This document shows positions 23,155 to 35,800 of a DNA stretch of 64,000 bases, in pieces. Position numbers and translations under genes: made by a program. The DNA is from Cyprinodon diabolis (lineage: Eukaryota > Chordata > Actinopteri > Cyprinodontiformes > Cyprinodontidae): the NCBI GenBank assembly GCA_030533445.1, contig JARPUW010000256.1, positions 310,001-374,000 of the forward strand, given 5' to 3'. Each line of letters begins with the position of its first letter. Within the stretch, counting starts at the first letter, position 1. The notes below the pieces were generated by a model. It made no database searches and had not been told where the DNA came from. It saw nothing but the letters and a program-made list of their open reading frames with translations.

Positions 23155-26100
23155 GATAATGCCATTTTGGCCTCTGGAGTTGTAACAGACAAACCATTAA
23201 TGATACAGCCATGATCTTTTCTGGCAATCATCTAGAGCTGAAAACTAACAATATAAAGTAGATTTGAGCAGATGTTTTTGGTTCCAAGCTTCAAATCAGA
23301 GGTTTGAGGCCAAAACGCTCGTTTCACAGTGAGATAATGCCATTTTGGCCTCTGGAGTTGTAACAGACAAACCATTAATGATACAGCCATGATCTTTTCT
23401 GGCAATCATCTAGAGCTGAAAACTAACAATATAAAGTAGATTTGAGCAGATGTTTTTGGTTCCACGCTTCAAATCAGAAGTTGAGGCCAAAACGCTCTTT
23501 TCACAGTGAGATAATGCCATTTTGGCCTCTGGAGTTGTAACAGACAAACCATTAATGATACAGCCATGATCTTTTCTGGCAATGATCTAGAGCTGAAAAC
23601 TAACAATATAAAGTAGATTGGAGCAGATGTTTTTGGGTCCACGCTTCAAATCAGAAGTTGAGGCCAAAACGCTCTTTTCACAGTGAGATAATGCCATTTT
23701 GGCCTCTGGAGTTGTAACAGACAAACCATTAATGATACAGCCATGATCTTTTCTGGCAATCATCTAGAGCTGAAAACTAACAATATAAAGTAGATTTGAG
23801 CAGATGTTTTTGGTTCCAAGCTTCAAATCAGAGGTTTGAGGCCAAAACGCTCGTTTCACAGTGAGATAATGCCATTTTGGCCTCTGGAGTTGTAACAGAC
23901 AAACCATTAATGATACAGCCATGATCTTTTCTGGCAATCATCTAGAGCTGAAAACTAACAATATAAAGTAGATTTGAGCAGATGTTTTTGGTTCCACGCT
24001 TCAAATCAGAAGTTGAGGCCAAAACGCTCTTTTCACAGTGAGATAATGCCATTTTGGCCTCTGGAGTTGTAACAGACAAACCATTAATGATACAGCCATG
24101 ATCTTTTCTGGCAATGATCTAGAGCTGAAAACTAACAATATAAAGTAGATTGGAGCAGATGTTTTTGGGTCCACGCTTCAAATCAGAAGTTGAGGCCAAA
24201 ACGCTCTTTTCACAGTGAGATAATGCCATTTTGGCCTCTGGAGTTGTAACAGACAAACCATTAATGATACAGCCATGATCTTTTCTGGCAATCATCTAGA
24301 GCTGAAAACTAACAATATAAAGTAGATTTGAGCAGATGTTTTTGGTTCCAAGCTTCAAATCAGAAGTTGAGGCCAAAACGCTCTTTTCACAGTGAGATAA
24401 TGCAATTTTGGCCTCTGGAGTTGTAACAGACAAACCATTAATGATACAGCCATGATCTTTTCTGGCAATCATCTAAAGCTGAAAACTAACAATATAAAGT
24501 AGATTTGAGCAGATGTTTTTGGTTCCAAGCTTCAAATCAGAAGTTGAGGCCAAAACGGTCTTTTCACAGTGAGATAATGCAATTTTGGCCTCTGGAGTTG
24601 TAACAGACAAACCATTAATGATACAGCCATGATCTTTTCTGGCACTCATCTAAAGCTGAAAACTAACAATTTGAAATAGATTGGAGCAGATGTTTTTGGT
24701 TCCAAGCTTCAAATCATAGGTTTGAGGCCAAAACGCTCTTTTCACAGTGAGATAATGCCATTTTGGCCTCTGGAGTTGTAACACACAAACCATTAATGAT
24801 ACAGCCATGATCTTTTCTGGCAATCATCTAGAGCTGAAAACTAACAATATAAAGTAGATTTGAGCAGATGTTTTTGGTTCCAAGCTTCAAATCATAGGTT
24901 TGAGGCCAAAACGCTCTTTTCACAGTGAGATAATGCCATTTTGGCCTCTGGAGTTGTAACAGACAAACCATTAATGATACAGCCATGATCTTTTCTGGCA
25001 ATCATCTAGAGCTGAAAACTAACAATATAAAGTAGATTTGAGCAGATGTTTTTGGTTCCAAGCTTCAAATCAGAGGTTTGAGGCCAAAACGCTCGTTTCA
25101 CAGTGAGATAATGCCATTTTGGCCTCTGGAGTTGTAACAGACAAACCATTAATGATACAGCCATGATCTTTTCTGGCAATCATCTAGAGCTGAAAACTAA
25201 CAATTTAAAGTAGATTTGAGCAGATGTTTTTGGTTCCACGCTTCAAATCAGAAGTTGAGGCCAAAACGCTCTTTTCACAGTGAGATAATGCCATTTTGGC
25301 CTCTGGAGTTGTAACAGACAAACCATTAATGATACAGCCATGATCTTTTCTGGCAATGATCTAGAGCTGAAAACTAACAATATAAAGTAGATTGGAGCAG
25401 ATGTTTTTGGGTCCACGCTTCAAATCAGAAGTTGAGGCCAAAACGCTCTTTTCACAGTGAGATAATGCCATTTTGGCCTCTGGAGTTGTAACAGACAAAC
25501 CATTAATGATACAGCCATGATCTTTTCTGGCAATCATCTAGAGCTGAAAACTAACAATATAAAGTAGATTTGAGCAGATGTTTTTGGTTCCAAGCTTCAA
25601 ATCAGAGGTTTGAGGCCAAAACGCTCGTTTCACAGTGAGATAATGCCATTTTGGCCTCTGGAGTTGTAACAGACAAACCATTAATGATACAGCCATGATC
25701 TTTTCTGGCAATCATCTAGAGCTGAAAACTAACAATATAAAGTAGATTTGAGCAGATGTTTTTGGTTCCACGCTTCAAATCAGAAGTTGAGGCCAAAACG
25801 CTCTTTTCACAGTGAGATAATGCCATTTTGGCCTCTGGAGTTGTAACAGACAAACCATTAATGATACAGCCATGATCTTTTCTGGCAATCATCTAGAGCT
25901 GAAAACTAACAATATAAAGTAGATTGGAGCAGATGTTTTTGGTTCCAAGCTTCAAATCATAGGTTTGAGGCCAAAACGCTCGTTTCACAGTGAGATAATG
26001 CCATTTTGGCCTCTGGAGTTGTAACAGACAAACCATTAATGATACAGCCATGATCTTTTCTGGCAATCATATAGCGCTGAAAACTAACAATATAAAGTAG

Positions 26101-28448
26101 ATTTGAGCAGATGTTTTTGGTTCCAAGCTTCAAATCAGAGGTTTGAGGCCAAAACGCTCGTTTCACAGTGAGATAATGCCATTTTGGCCTCTGGAGTTGT
26201 AACAGACAAACCATTAATGATACAGCCATGATCTTTTCTGGCAATCATCTAGAGCTGAAAACTAACAATATAAAGTAGATTGGAGCAGATGTTTTGGTTC
26301 CAAGCTTCAAATCATAGGTTTGAGGCCAAAACGCTCTTTTCACAGTGAGATAATGCCATTTTGGCCTCTGGAGTTGTAACAGACAAACCATTAATGATAC
26401 AGCCATGATCTTTTCTTGCAATCATCTAAAGCTGAAAACTAACAATTTGAAATAGATTGGAGCAGATGTTTTTTTGGTTCCAAGCTTCAAATCATAGGTT
26501 TGAGGCCAAAACGCTCTTTTCACAGTGAGATAATGCCATTTTGGCCTCTGGAGTTGTAACAGACAAACCATTAATGATACAGCCATGATCTTTTCTGGCA
26601 ATCATCTAGAGCTGAAAACTAACAATATAATGTAGATTGGAGCAGATGTTTTTGGTTCCAAGCTTCAAATCAGAAGTTGAGGCCAAAACGCTCTTTTCAC
26701 AGTGAGATAATGCCATTTTGGCCTCTGGAGTTGTAACAGACAAACCATTAATGATACAGCCATGATCTTTTCTGGCAATCATCTAAAGCTGAAAACTAAC
26801 AATTTGAAATAGATTGGAGCAGATGTTTTTGGTTCCAAGCTTCAAATCATAGGTTTGAGGCCAAAACGCTCTTTTCACAGTGAGATAATGCCATTTTGGC
26901 CTCTGGAGTTGTAACAGACAAACCATTAATGATACAGCCATGATCTTTTCTGGCAATCATCTAGAGCTGAAAACTAACAATATAAAGTAGATTTGAGCAG
27001 ATGTTTTTGGTTCCACGCTTCAAATCAGAAGTTGAGGCCAAAACGCTCTTTTCACAGTGAGATAATGCCATTTTGGCCTCTGGAGTTGTAACAGACAAAC
27101 CATTAATGATACAGCCATGATCTTTTCTGGCAATCATCTAGAGCTGAAAACTAACAATATAAAGTAGATTTGAGCAGATGTTTTTGGTTCCAAGCTTCAA
27201 ATCAGAAGTTGAGGCCAAAACGCTCGTTTCACAGTGAGATAATGCAATTTTGGCCTCTGGAGTTGTAACAGACAAACCATTAATGATACAGCCATGATCT
27301 TTTCTGGCAATCATCTAAAGCTGAAAACTAACAATTTGAAATAGATTGGAGCAGATGTTTTTGGTTCCAAGCTTCAAATCATAGGTTTGAGGCCAAAACG
27401 CCCTTTTCACAGTGAGATAATGCCATTTTGGCCTCTGGAGTTGTAACACACAAACCATTAATGATACAGCCATGATCTTTTCTGGCAATCATCTAGAGCT
27501 GAAAACTAACAATATAAAGTAGATTTGAGCAGATGTTTTTGGTTCCAAGCTTCAAATCATAGGTTTGAGGCCAAAACGCTCTTTTCACAGTGAGATAATG
27601 CCATTTTGGCCTCTGGAGTTGTAACAGACAAACCATTAATGATACAGCCATGATCTTTTCTGGCAATCATCTAGAGCTGAAAACTAACAATATAAAGTAG
27701 ATTTGAGCAGATGTTTTTGGTTCCAAGCTTCAAATCAGAGGTTTGAGGCCAAAACGCTCGTTTCACAGTGAGATAATGCCATTTTGGCCTCTGGAGTTGT
27801 AACAGACAAACCATTAATGATACAGCCATGATCTTTTCTGGCAATCATCTAGAGCTGAAAACTAACAATATAAAGTAGATTTGAGCAGATGTTTTTGGTT
27901 CCACGCTTCAAATCAGAAGTTGAGGCCAAAACGCTCTTTTCACAGTGAGATAATGCCATTTTGGCCTCTGGAGTTGTAACAGACAAACCATTAATGATAC
28001 AGCCATGATCTTTTCTGGCAATCATCTAGAGCTGAAAACTAACAATATAAAGTAGATTGGAGCAGATGTTTTTGGGTCCACGCTTCAAATCAGAAGTTGA
28101 GGCCAAAACGCTCTTTTCACAGTGAGATAATGCCATTTTGGCCTCTGGAGTTGTAACAGACAAACCATTAATGATACAGCCATGATCTTTTCTGGCAATC
28201 ATCTAGAGCTGAAAACTAACAATATAAAGTAGATTTGAGCAGATGTTTTTGGTTCCAAGCTTCAAATCAGAAGTTGAGGCCAAAACGCTCATTTCACAGT
28301 GTGATAATGCCATTTTGGCCTCTGGAGTTGTAACAGACAAACCATTAATGATACAGCCATGATCTTTTCTGGCAATCATCTAGAGCTGAAAACTAACAAT
28401 ATAAAGTAGATTTGAGCAGATGTTTTTGGTTCCAAGCTTCAAATCAGA
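23155..28448 (+). repeat. 29-mer tandem duplication (5148 bp), copy 2 plus overhang
   Basis: Second copy of the unit at 18007. The match at offset 5148 runs to 23300/28448, where agaggttt and agaagtt diverge. Part of this copy (24405-27015) is present a third time at 30264-32874. Confidence 0.87.
26275..26986 (+). repeat. T4-T7-aatg four-monomer cassette, copy 4
   Basis: Exactly 5148 bp (29 monomers) after copy 3. It shares the ttcttgcaatc change, here near 26415. Confidence 0.9.
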
Positions 28449-28937
28449 AGTTGAGGCCAAAACGCTCTTTTCACAGTGAGATAATGCCATTTTGGCCTCT
28501 GGAGTTGTAACAGACAAACCATTAATGATACAGCCATGATCTTTTCTGGCAATCATCTAAAGCTGAAAACTAACAATATAAAGTAGATTTGAGCAGATGT
28601 TTTTGGTTCCAAGCTTCAAATCAGAAGTTGAGGCCAAAACGGTCTTTTCACAGTGAGATAATGCAATTTTGGCCTCTGGAGTTGTAACAGACAAACCATT
28701 AATGATACAGCCATGATCTTTTCTGGCACTCATCTAAAGCTGAAAACTAACAATTTGAAATAGATTGGAGCAGATGTTTTTGGTTCCAAGCTTCAAATCA
28801 TAGGTTTGAGGCCAAAACGCTCTTTTCACAGTGAGATATCGCCATTTTGGCCTCTGGAGTTGTAACACACAAACCATTAATGATACAGCCATGATCTTTT
28901 CTGGCAATCATCTAGAGCTGAAAACTAACAATATAAA
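28229..28937 (+). repeat. gtgtg-cggtct-cactc four-monomer cassette, copy 3
   Basis: Same four-monomer order. Its fourth monomer has the private change gagatatcgcc (usually gagataatgcc) near 28838, which adds a CpG. A truncated relative with only the gtgtg monomer starts at 23081. Confidence 0.9.
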
Positions 28938-30002
28938 GTAGATTTGAGCAGATGTTTTTGGTTCCAAGCTTCAAATCATAGGTTTGAGGCCAAAACGCTC
29001 TTTTCACAGTGAGATAATGCCATTTTGGCCTCTGGAGTTGTAACAGACAAACCATTAATGATACAGCCATGATCTTTTCTGGCAATCATCTAGAGCTGAA
29101 AACTAACAATATAAAGTAGATTTGAGCAGATGTTTTTGGTTCCAAGCTTCAAATCAGAGGTTTGAGGCCAAAACGCTCGTTTCACAGTGAGATAATGCCA
29201 TTTTGGCCTCTGGAGTTGTAACAGACAAACCATTAATGATACAGCCATGATCTTTTCTGGCAATCATCTAGAGCTGAAAACTAACAATATAAAGTAGATT
29301 TGAGCAGATGTTTTTGGTTCCACGCTTCAAATCAGAAGTTGAGGCCAAAACGCTCTTTTCACAGTGAGATAATGCCATTTTGGCCTCTGGAGTTGTAACA
29401 GACAAACCATTAATGATACAGCCATGATCTTTTCTGGCAATGATCTAGAGCTGAAAACTAACAATATAAAGTAGATTGGAGCAGATGTTTTTGGGTCCAC
29501 GCTTCAAATCAGAAGTTGAGGCCAAAACGCTCTTTTCACAGTGAGATAATGCCATTTTGGCCTCTGGAGTTGTAACAGACAAACCATTAATGATACAGCC
29601 ATGATCTTTTCTGGCAATCATCTAGAGCTGAAAACTAACAATATAAAGTAGATTTGAGCAGATGTTTTTGGTTCCAAGCTTCAAATCAGAGGTTTGAGGC
29701 CAAAACGCTCGTTTCACAGTGAGATAATGCCATTTTGGCCTCTGGAGTTGTAACAGACAAACCATTAATGATACAGCCATGATCTTTTCTGGCAATCATC
29801 TAGAGCTGAAAACTAACAATATAAAGTAGATTTGAGCAGATGTTTTTGGTTCCACGCTTCAAATCAGAAGTTGAGGCCAAAACGCTCTTTTCACAGTGAG
29901 ATAATGCCATTTTGGCCTCTGGAGTTGTAACAGACAAACCATTAATGATACAGCCATGATCTTTTCTGGCAATCATCTAGAGCTGAAAACTAACAATATA
30001 AA

Positions 30003-30712
30003 GTAGATTGGAGCAGATGTTTTTGGTTCCAAGCTTCAAATCAGAGGTTTGAGGCCAAAACGCTCATTTCACAGTGTGATAATGCCATTTTGGCCTCTGG
30101 AGTTGTAACAGACAAACCATTAATGATACAGCCATGATCTTTTCTGGCAATCATCTAGAGCTGAAAACTAACAATATAAAGTAGATTTGAGCAGATGTTT
30201 TTGGTTCCAAGCTTCAAATCAGAAGTTGAGGCCAAAACGCTCTTTTCACAGTGAGATAATGCCATTTTGGCCTCTGGAGTTGTAACAGACAAACCATTAA
30301 TGATACAGCCATGATCTTTTCTGGCAATCATCTAAAGCTGAAAACTAACAATATAAAGTAGATTTGAGCAGATGTTTTTGGTTCCAAGCTTCAAATCAGA
30401 AGTTGAGGCCAAAACGGTCTTTTCACAGTGAGATAATGCAATTTTGGCCTCTGGAGTTGTAACAGACAAACCATTAATGATACAGCCATGATCTTTTCTG
30501 GCACTCATCTAAAGCTGAAAACTAACAATTTGAAATAGATTGGAGCAGATGTTTTTGGTTCCAAGCTTCAAATCATAGGTTTGAGGCCAAAACGCTCTTT
30601 TCACAGTGAGATAATGCCATTTTGGCCTCTGGAGTTGTAACACACAAACCATTAATGATACAGCCATGATCTTTTCTGGCAATCATCTAGAGCTGAAAAC
30701 TAACAATATAAA
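30003..30712 (+). repeat. gtgtg-cggtct-cactc four-monomer cassette, copy 4 (hybrid first monomer)
   Basis: The first monomer (30003-30180) is a hybrid: attgg and agaggttt on the left, ctcatttcacagtgtg on the right. In the other copies gtgtg is linked to atttg and agaagtt. This makes the cassette one base longer (710 bp). Confidence 0.85.
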
Positions 30713-32874
30713 GTAGATTTGAGCAGATGTTTTTGGTTCCAAGCTTCAAATCATAGGTTTGAGGCCAAAACGCTCTTTTCACAGTGAGATAATGCCATTT
30801 TGGCCTCTGGAGTTGTAACAGACAAACCATTAATGATACAGCCATGATCTTTTCTGGCAATCATCTAGAGCTGAAAACTAACAATATAAAGTAGATTTGA
30901 GCAGATGTTTTTGGTTCCAAGCTTCAAATCAGAGGTTTGAGGCCAAAACGCTCGTTTCACAGTGAGATAATGCCATTTTGGCCTCTGGAGTTGTAACAGA
31001 CAAACCATTAATGATACAGCCATGATCTTTTCTGGCAATCATCTAGAGCTGAAAACTAACAATATAAAGTAGATTTGAGCAGATGTTTTTGGTTCCACGC
31101 TTCAAATCAGAAGTTGAGGCCAAAACGCTCTTTTCACAGTGAGATAATGCCATTTTGGCCTCTGGAGTTGTAACAGACAAACCATTAATGATACAGCCAT
31201 GATCTTTTCTGGCAATGATCTAGAGCTGAAAACTAACAATATAAAGTAGATTGGAGCAGATGTTTTTGGGTCCACGCTTCAAATCAGAAGTTGAGGCCAA
31301 AACGCTCTTTTCACAGTGAGATAATGCCATTTTGGCCTCTGGAGTTGTAACAGACAAACCATTAATGATACAGCCATGATCTTTTCTGGCAATCATCTAG
31401 AGCTGAAAACTAACAATATAAAGTAGATTTGAGCAGATGTTTTTGGTTCCAAGCTTCAAATCAGAGGTTTGAGGCCAAAACGCTCGTTTCACAGTGAGAT
31501 AATGCCATTTTGGCCTCTGGAGTTGTAACAGACAAACCATTAATGATACAGCCATGATCTTTTCTGGCAATCATCTAGAGCTGAAAACTAACAATATAAA
31601 GTAGATTTGAGCAGATGTTTTTGGTTCCACGCTTCAAATCAGAAGTTGAGGCCAAAACGCTCTTTTCACAGTGAGATAATGCCATTTTGGCCTCTGGAGT
31701 TGTAACAGACAAACCATTAATGATACAGCCATGATCTTTTCTGGCAATCATCTAGAGCTGAAAACTAACAATATAAAGTAGATTGGAGCAGATGTTTTTG
31801 GTTCCAAGCTTCAAATCATAGGTTTGAGGCCAAAACGCTCGTTTCACAGTGAGATAATGCCATTTTGGCCTCTGGAGTTGTAACAGACAAACCATTAATG
31901 ATACAGCCATGATCTTTTCTGGCAATCATATAGCGCTGAAAACTAACAATATAAAGTAGATTTGAGCAGATGTTTTTGGTTCCAAGCTTCAAATCAGAGG
32001 TTTGAGGCCAAAACGCTCGTTTCACAGTGAGATAATGCCATTTTGGCCTCTGGAGTTGTAACAGACAAACCATTAATGATACAGCCATGATCTTTTCTGG
32101 CAATCATCTAGAGCTGAAAACTAACAATATAAAGTAGATTGGAGCAGATGTTTTGGTTCCAAGCTTCAAATCATAGGTTTGAGGCCAAAACGCTCTTTTC
32201 ACAGTGAGATAATGCCATTTTGGCCTCTGGAGTTGTAACAGACAAACCATTAATGATACAGCCATGATCTTTTCTGGCAATCATCTAAAGCTGAAAACTA
32301 ACAATTTGAAATAGATTGGAGCAGATGTTTTTTTGGTTCCAAGCTTCAAATCATAGGTTTGAGGCCAAAACGCTCTTTTCACAGTGAGATAATGCCATTT
32401 TGGCCTCTGGAGTTGTAACAGACAAACCATTAATGATACAGCCATGATCTTTTCTGGCAATCATCTAGAGCTGAAAACTAACAATATAATGTAGATTGGA
32501 GCAGATGTTTTTGGTTCCAAGCTTCAAATCAGAAGTTGAGGCCAAAACGCTCTTTTCACAGTGAGATAATGCCATTTTGGCCTCTGGAGTTGTAACAGAC
32601 AAACCATTAATGATACAGCCATGATCTTTTCTGGCAATCATCTAAAGCTGAAAACTAACAATTTGAAATAGATTGGAGCAGATGTTTTTGGTTCCAAGCT
32701 TCAAATCATAGGTTTGAGGCCAAAACGCTCTTTTCACAGTGAGATAATGCCATTTTGGCCTCTGGAGTTGTAACAGACAAACCATTAATGATACAGCCAT
32801 GATCTTTTCTGGCAATCATCTAGAGCTGAAAACTAACAATATAAAGTAGATTTGAGCAGATGTTTTTGGTTCCA
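30264..32874 (+). repeat. Partial third copy at 33-monomer offset (5859 bp) of 24405-27015
   Basis: Markers at constant offset 5859: cactcatct (24643 and 30502), aatgatctag (25355 and 31214), catatagcgc (about 26079 and 31938), the T4 tract (26292 and 32151) and aatgtag (26629 and 32488). It differs at 25205/31064 and lacks ttcttgc. The edges are gcaatttt versus gccatttt at 24404/30263 and ccacgc versus ccaagc at 27016/32875. Confidence 0.85.
32134..32845 (+). repeat. T4-T7-aatg four-monomer cassette, copy 5
   Basis: 5859 bp (33 monomers) after copy 4. It lacks the ttcttgcaatc change. It is followed by a type A-like monomer with gcaatttt, as after the copies at 1424 and 3379, and unlike copies 3 and 4. 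Confidence 0.9.
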
Positions 32875-35800
32875 AGCTTCAAATCAGAGGTTTGAGGCCA
32901 AAACGCTCGTTTCACAGTGAGATAATGCAATTTTGGCCTCTGGAGTTGTAACAGACAAACCATTAATGATACAGCCATGATCTTTTCTGGCAATCATCTA
33001 GAGCTGAAAACTAACAATATAAAGTAGATTTGAGCAGATGTTTTTGGTTCCACGCTTCAAATCAGAAGTTGAGGCCAAAACGCTCTTTTCACAGTGAGAT
33101 AATGCCATTTTGGCCTCTGGAGTTGTAACAGACAAACCATTAATGATACAGCCATGATCTTTTCTGGCAATTATCTAGAGCTGAAAACTAACAATATAAA
33201 GTAGATTTGAGCAGATGTTTTTGGTTCCAAGCTTCAAATCAGAAGTTGAGGCCAAAACGCTCTTTTCACAGTGAGATAATGCCATTTTGGCCTCTGGAGT
33301 TGTAACAGACAAACCATTAATGATACAGCCATGATCGTTTCTGGCAATCATCTAAAGCTGAAAACTAACAATTTGAAATAGATTGGAGCAGATGTTTTTG
33401 GTTCCAAGCTTCAAATCATAGGTTTGAGGCCAAAACGCTCTTTTCACAGTGAGATAATGCCATTTTGGCCTCTGGAGTTGTAACAGACAAACCATTAATG
33501 ATACAGCCATGATCTTTTCTGGCAATCATCTAGAGCTGAAAACTAACAATATAAAGTAGATTTGAGCAGATGTTTTTGGTTCCAAGATTCAAATCAGAGG
33601 TTTGAGGCCAAAACGCTCTTTTCACAGTGAGATAATGCCATTTTGGCCTCTGGAGTTGTAACAGACAAACCATTAATGATACAGCCATGATCTTTTCTGG
33701 CAATCATCTAGAGCTGAAAACTAACAATATAAAGTAGATTTGAGCAGATGTTTTTGGTTCCAAGCTTCAAATCAGAAGTTGAGGCCAAAACGCTCTTTTC
33801 ACAGTGAGATAATGCCATTTTGGCCTCTGGAGTTGTAACAGACAAACCATTAATGATACAGCCATGATCTTTTCTGGCAATCATCTAGAGCTGAAAACTA
33901 ACAATATAAAGTAGATTTGAGCAGATGTTTTTTGTTCCAAGCTTCAAATCATAGGTTTGAGGCCAAAACGTTCGTTTCACAGTGAGATAATGCCATTTTG
34001 GCCTCTGGAGTTGTAACAGACAAACCATTAATGATACAGCCATGATCTTTTCTGGCAATCATCTAGAGCTGAAAACTAACAATATAAAGTAGATTGGAGC
34101 AGATGTTTTTGGTTCCAAGCTTCAAATCATAGGTTTGATGCCAAAACGCTCTTTTCACAGTGAGATAATGCCATTTTGGCCTCTGGAGTTGTAACAGACA
34201 AACCATTAATGATACAGCCATGATCTTTTCTGGCAATCATCTAGAGCTGAAACCTAACAATATAAAGTAGATTTGAGCAGATGTTTTTGGTTCCAAGCTT
34301 CAAATCAGAAGTTGAGGCCAAAACGCTCTTTTCACAGTGAGATAATGCCATTTTGGCCTCTGGAGTTGTAACAGACAAACCATTAATGATACAGCCATGA
34401 TCTTTTCTGGCAATCATCTAGAGCTGAAAACTAACAATATAAAGTAGATTTGAGCAGATGTTTTTTGTTCCAAGCTTCAAATCAGAAGTTGAGGCCAAAA
34501 CGCTCTTTTCACAGTGAGATAATGCCATTTTGGCCTCTGGAGTTGTAACAGACAAACCATTAATGATACAGCCATGATCTTTTCTGGCAATCATCTACAG
34601 CTGAAAACTAACAATTTAAAGTAGATTTGAGCAGATGTTTTTGGTTCCAAGCTTCAAATCAGAAGTTGAGGCCAAAACGCTCTTTACACAGTGAGATAAT
34701 GCCATTTTGGCCTCTGGAGTTGTAACAGACAAACCATTAATGATACAGCCATGATCTTTTCTGGCAATCATCTAGAGCTGAAAACTAACAATATAAAGTA
34801 GATTTGAGCAGATGTTTTTGGTTCCAAGCTTCAAATCATAGGTTTGAGGCCAAAACGCTCTTTTCACAGTGAGATAATGCCATTTTGGCCTCTGGAGTTG
34901 TAACAGACAAACCATTAATGATACAGCCATGATCTTTTCTGGCAATCATCTAGAGCTGAAAACTAACAATATAAAGTAGATTTGAGCAGATGTTTTTGGT
35001 TCCAAGCTTCAAATCAGAGGTTTGAGGCCAAAACGCTCGTTTCACAGTGAGATAATGCCATTTTGGCCTCTGGAGTTGTAACAGACAAACCATTAATGAT
35101 ACAGCCATGATCTTTTCTGGCAATCATCTAGAGCTGAAAACTAACAATATAAAGTAGATTTGAGCAGATGTTTTTGGTTCCACGCTTCAAATCAGAAGTT
35201 GAGGCCAAAACGCTCTTTTCACAGTGAGATAATGCCATTTTGGCCTCTGGAGTTGTAACAGACAAACCATTAATGATACAGCCATGATCTTTTCTGGCAA
35301 TCATCTAGAGCTGAAAACTAACAATATAAAGTAGATTGGAGCAGATGTTTTTGGGTCCACGCTTCAAATCAGAAGTTGAGGCCAAAACGCTCTTTTCACA
35401 GTGAGATAATGCCATTTTGGCCTCTGGAGTTGTAACAGACAAACCATTAATGATACAGCCATGATCTTTTCTGGCAATCATCTAGAGCTGAAAACTAACA
35501 ATATAAAGTAGATTTGAGCAGATGTTTTTGGTTCCAAGCTTCAAATCAGAGGTTTGAGGCCAAAACGCTCGTTTCACAGTGAGATAATGCCATTTTGGCC
35601 TCTGGAGTTGTAACAGACAAACCATTAATGATACAGCCATGATCTTTTCTGGCAATCATCTAGAGCTGAAAACTAACAATATAAAGTAGATTTGAGCAGA
35701 TGTTTTTGGTTCCAAGCTTCAAATCATAGGTTTGAGGCCAAAACGCTCTTTTCACAGTGAGATAATGCCATTTTGGCCTCTGGAGTTGTAACAGACAAAC

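Noticed and set aside
10055..28448. Long near-identical tandem blocks as an assembly artefact
   Set aside because: Not adopted as the main reading, because the blocks differ by private variants (19747, 20057, 26415, 32273) and have different unit sizes. It cannot be excluded for the 24-mer and 17-mer pairs without reads.
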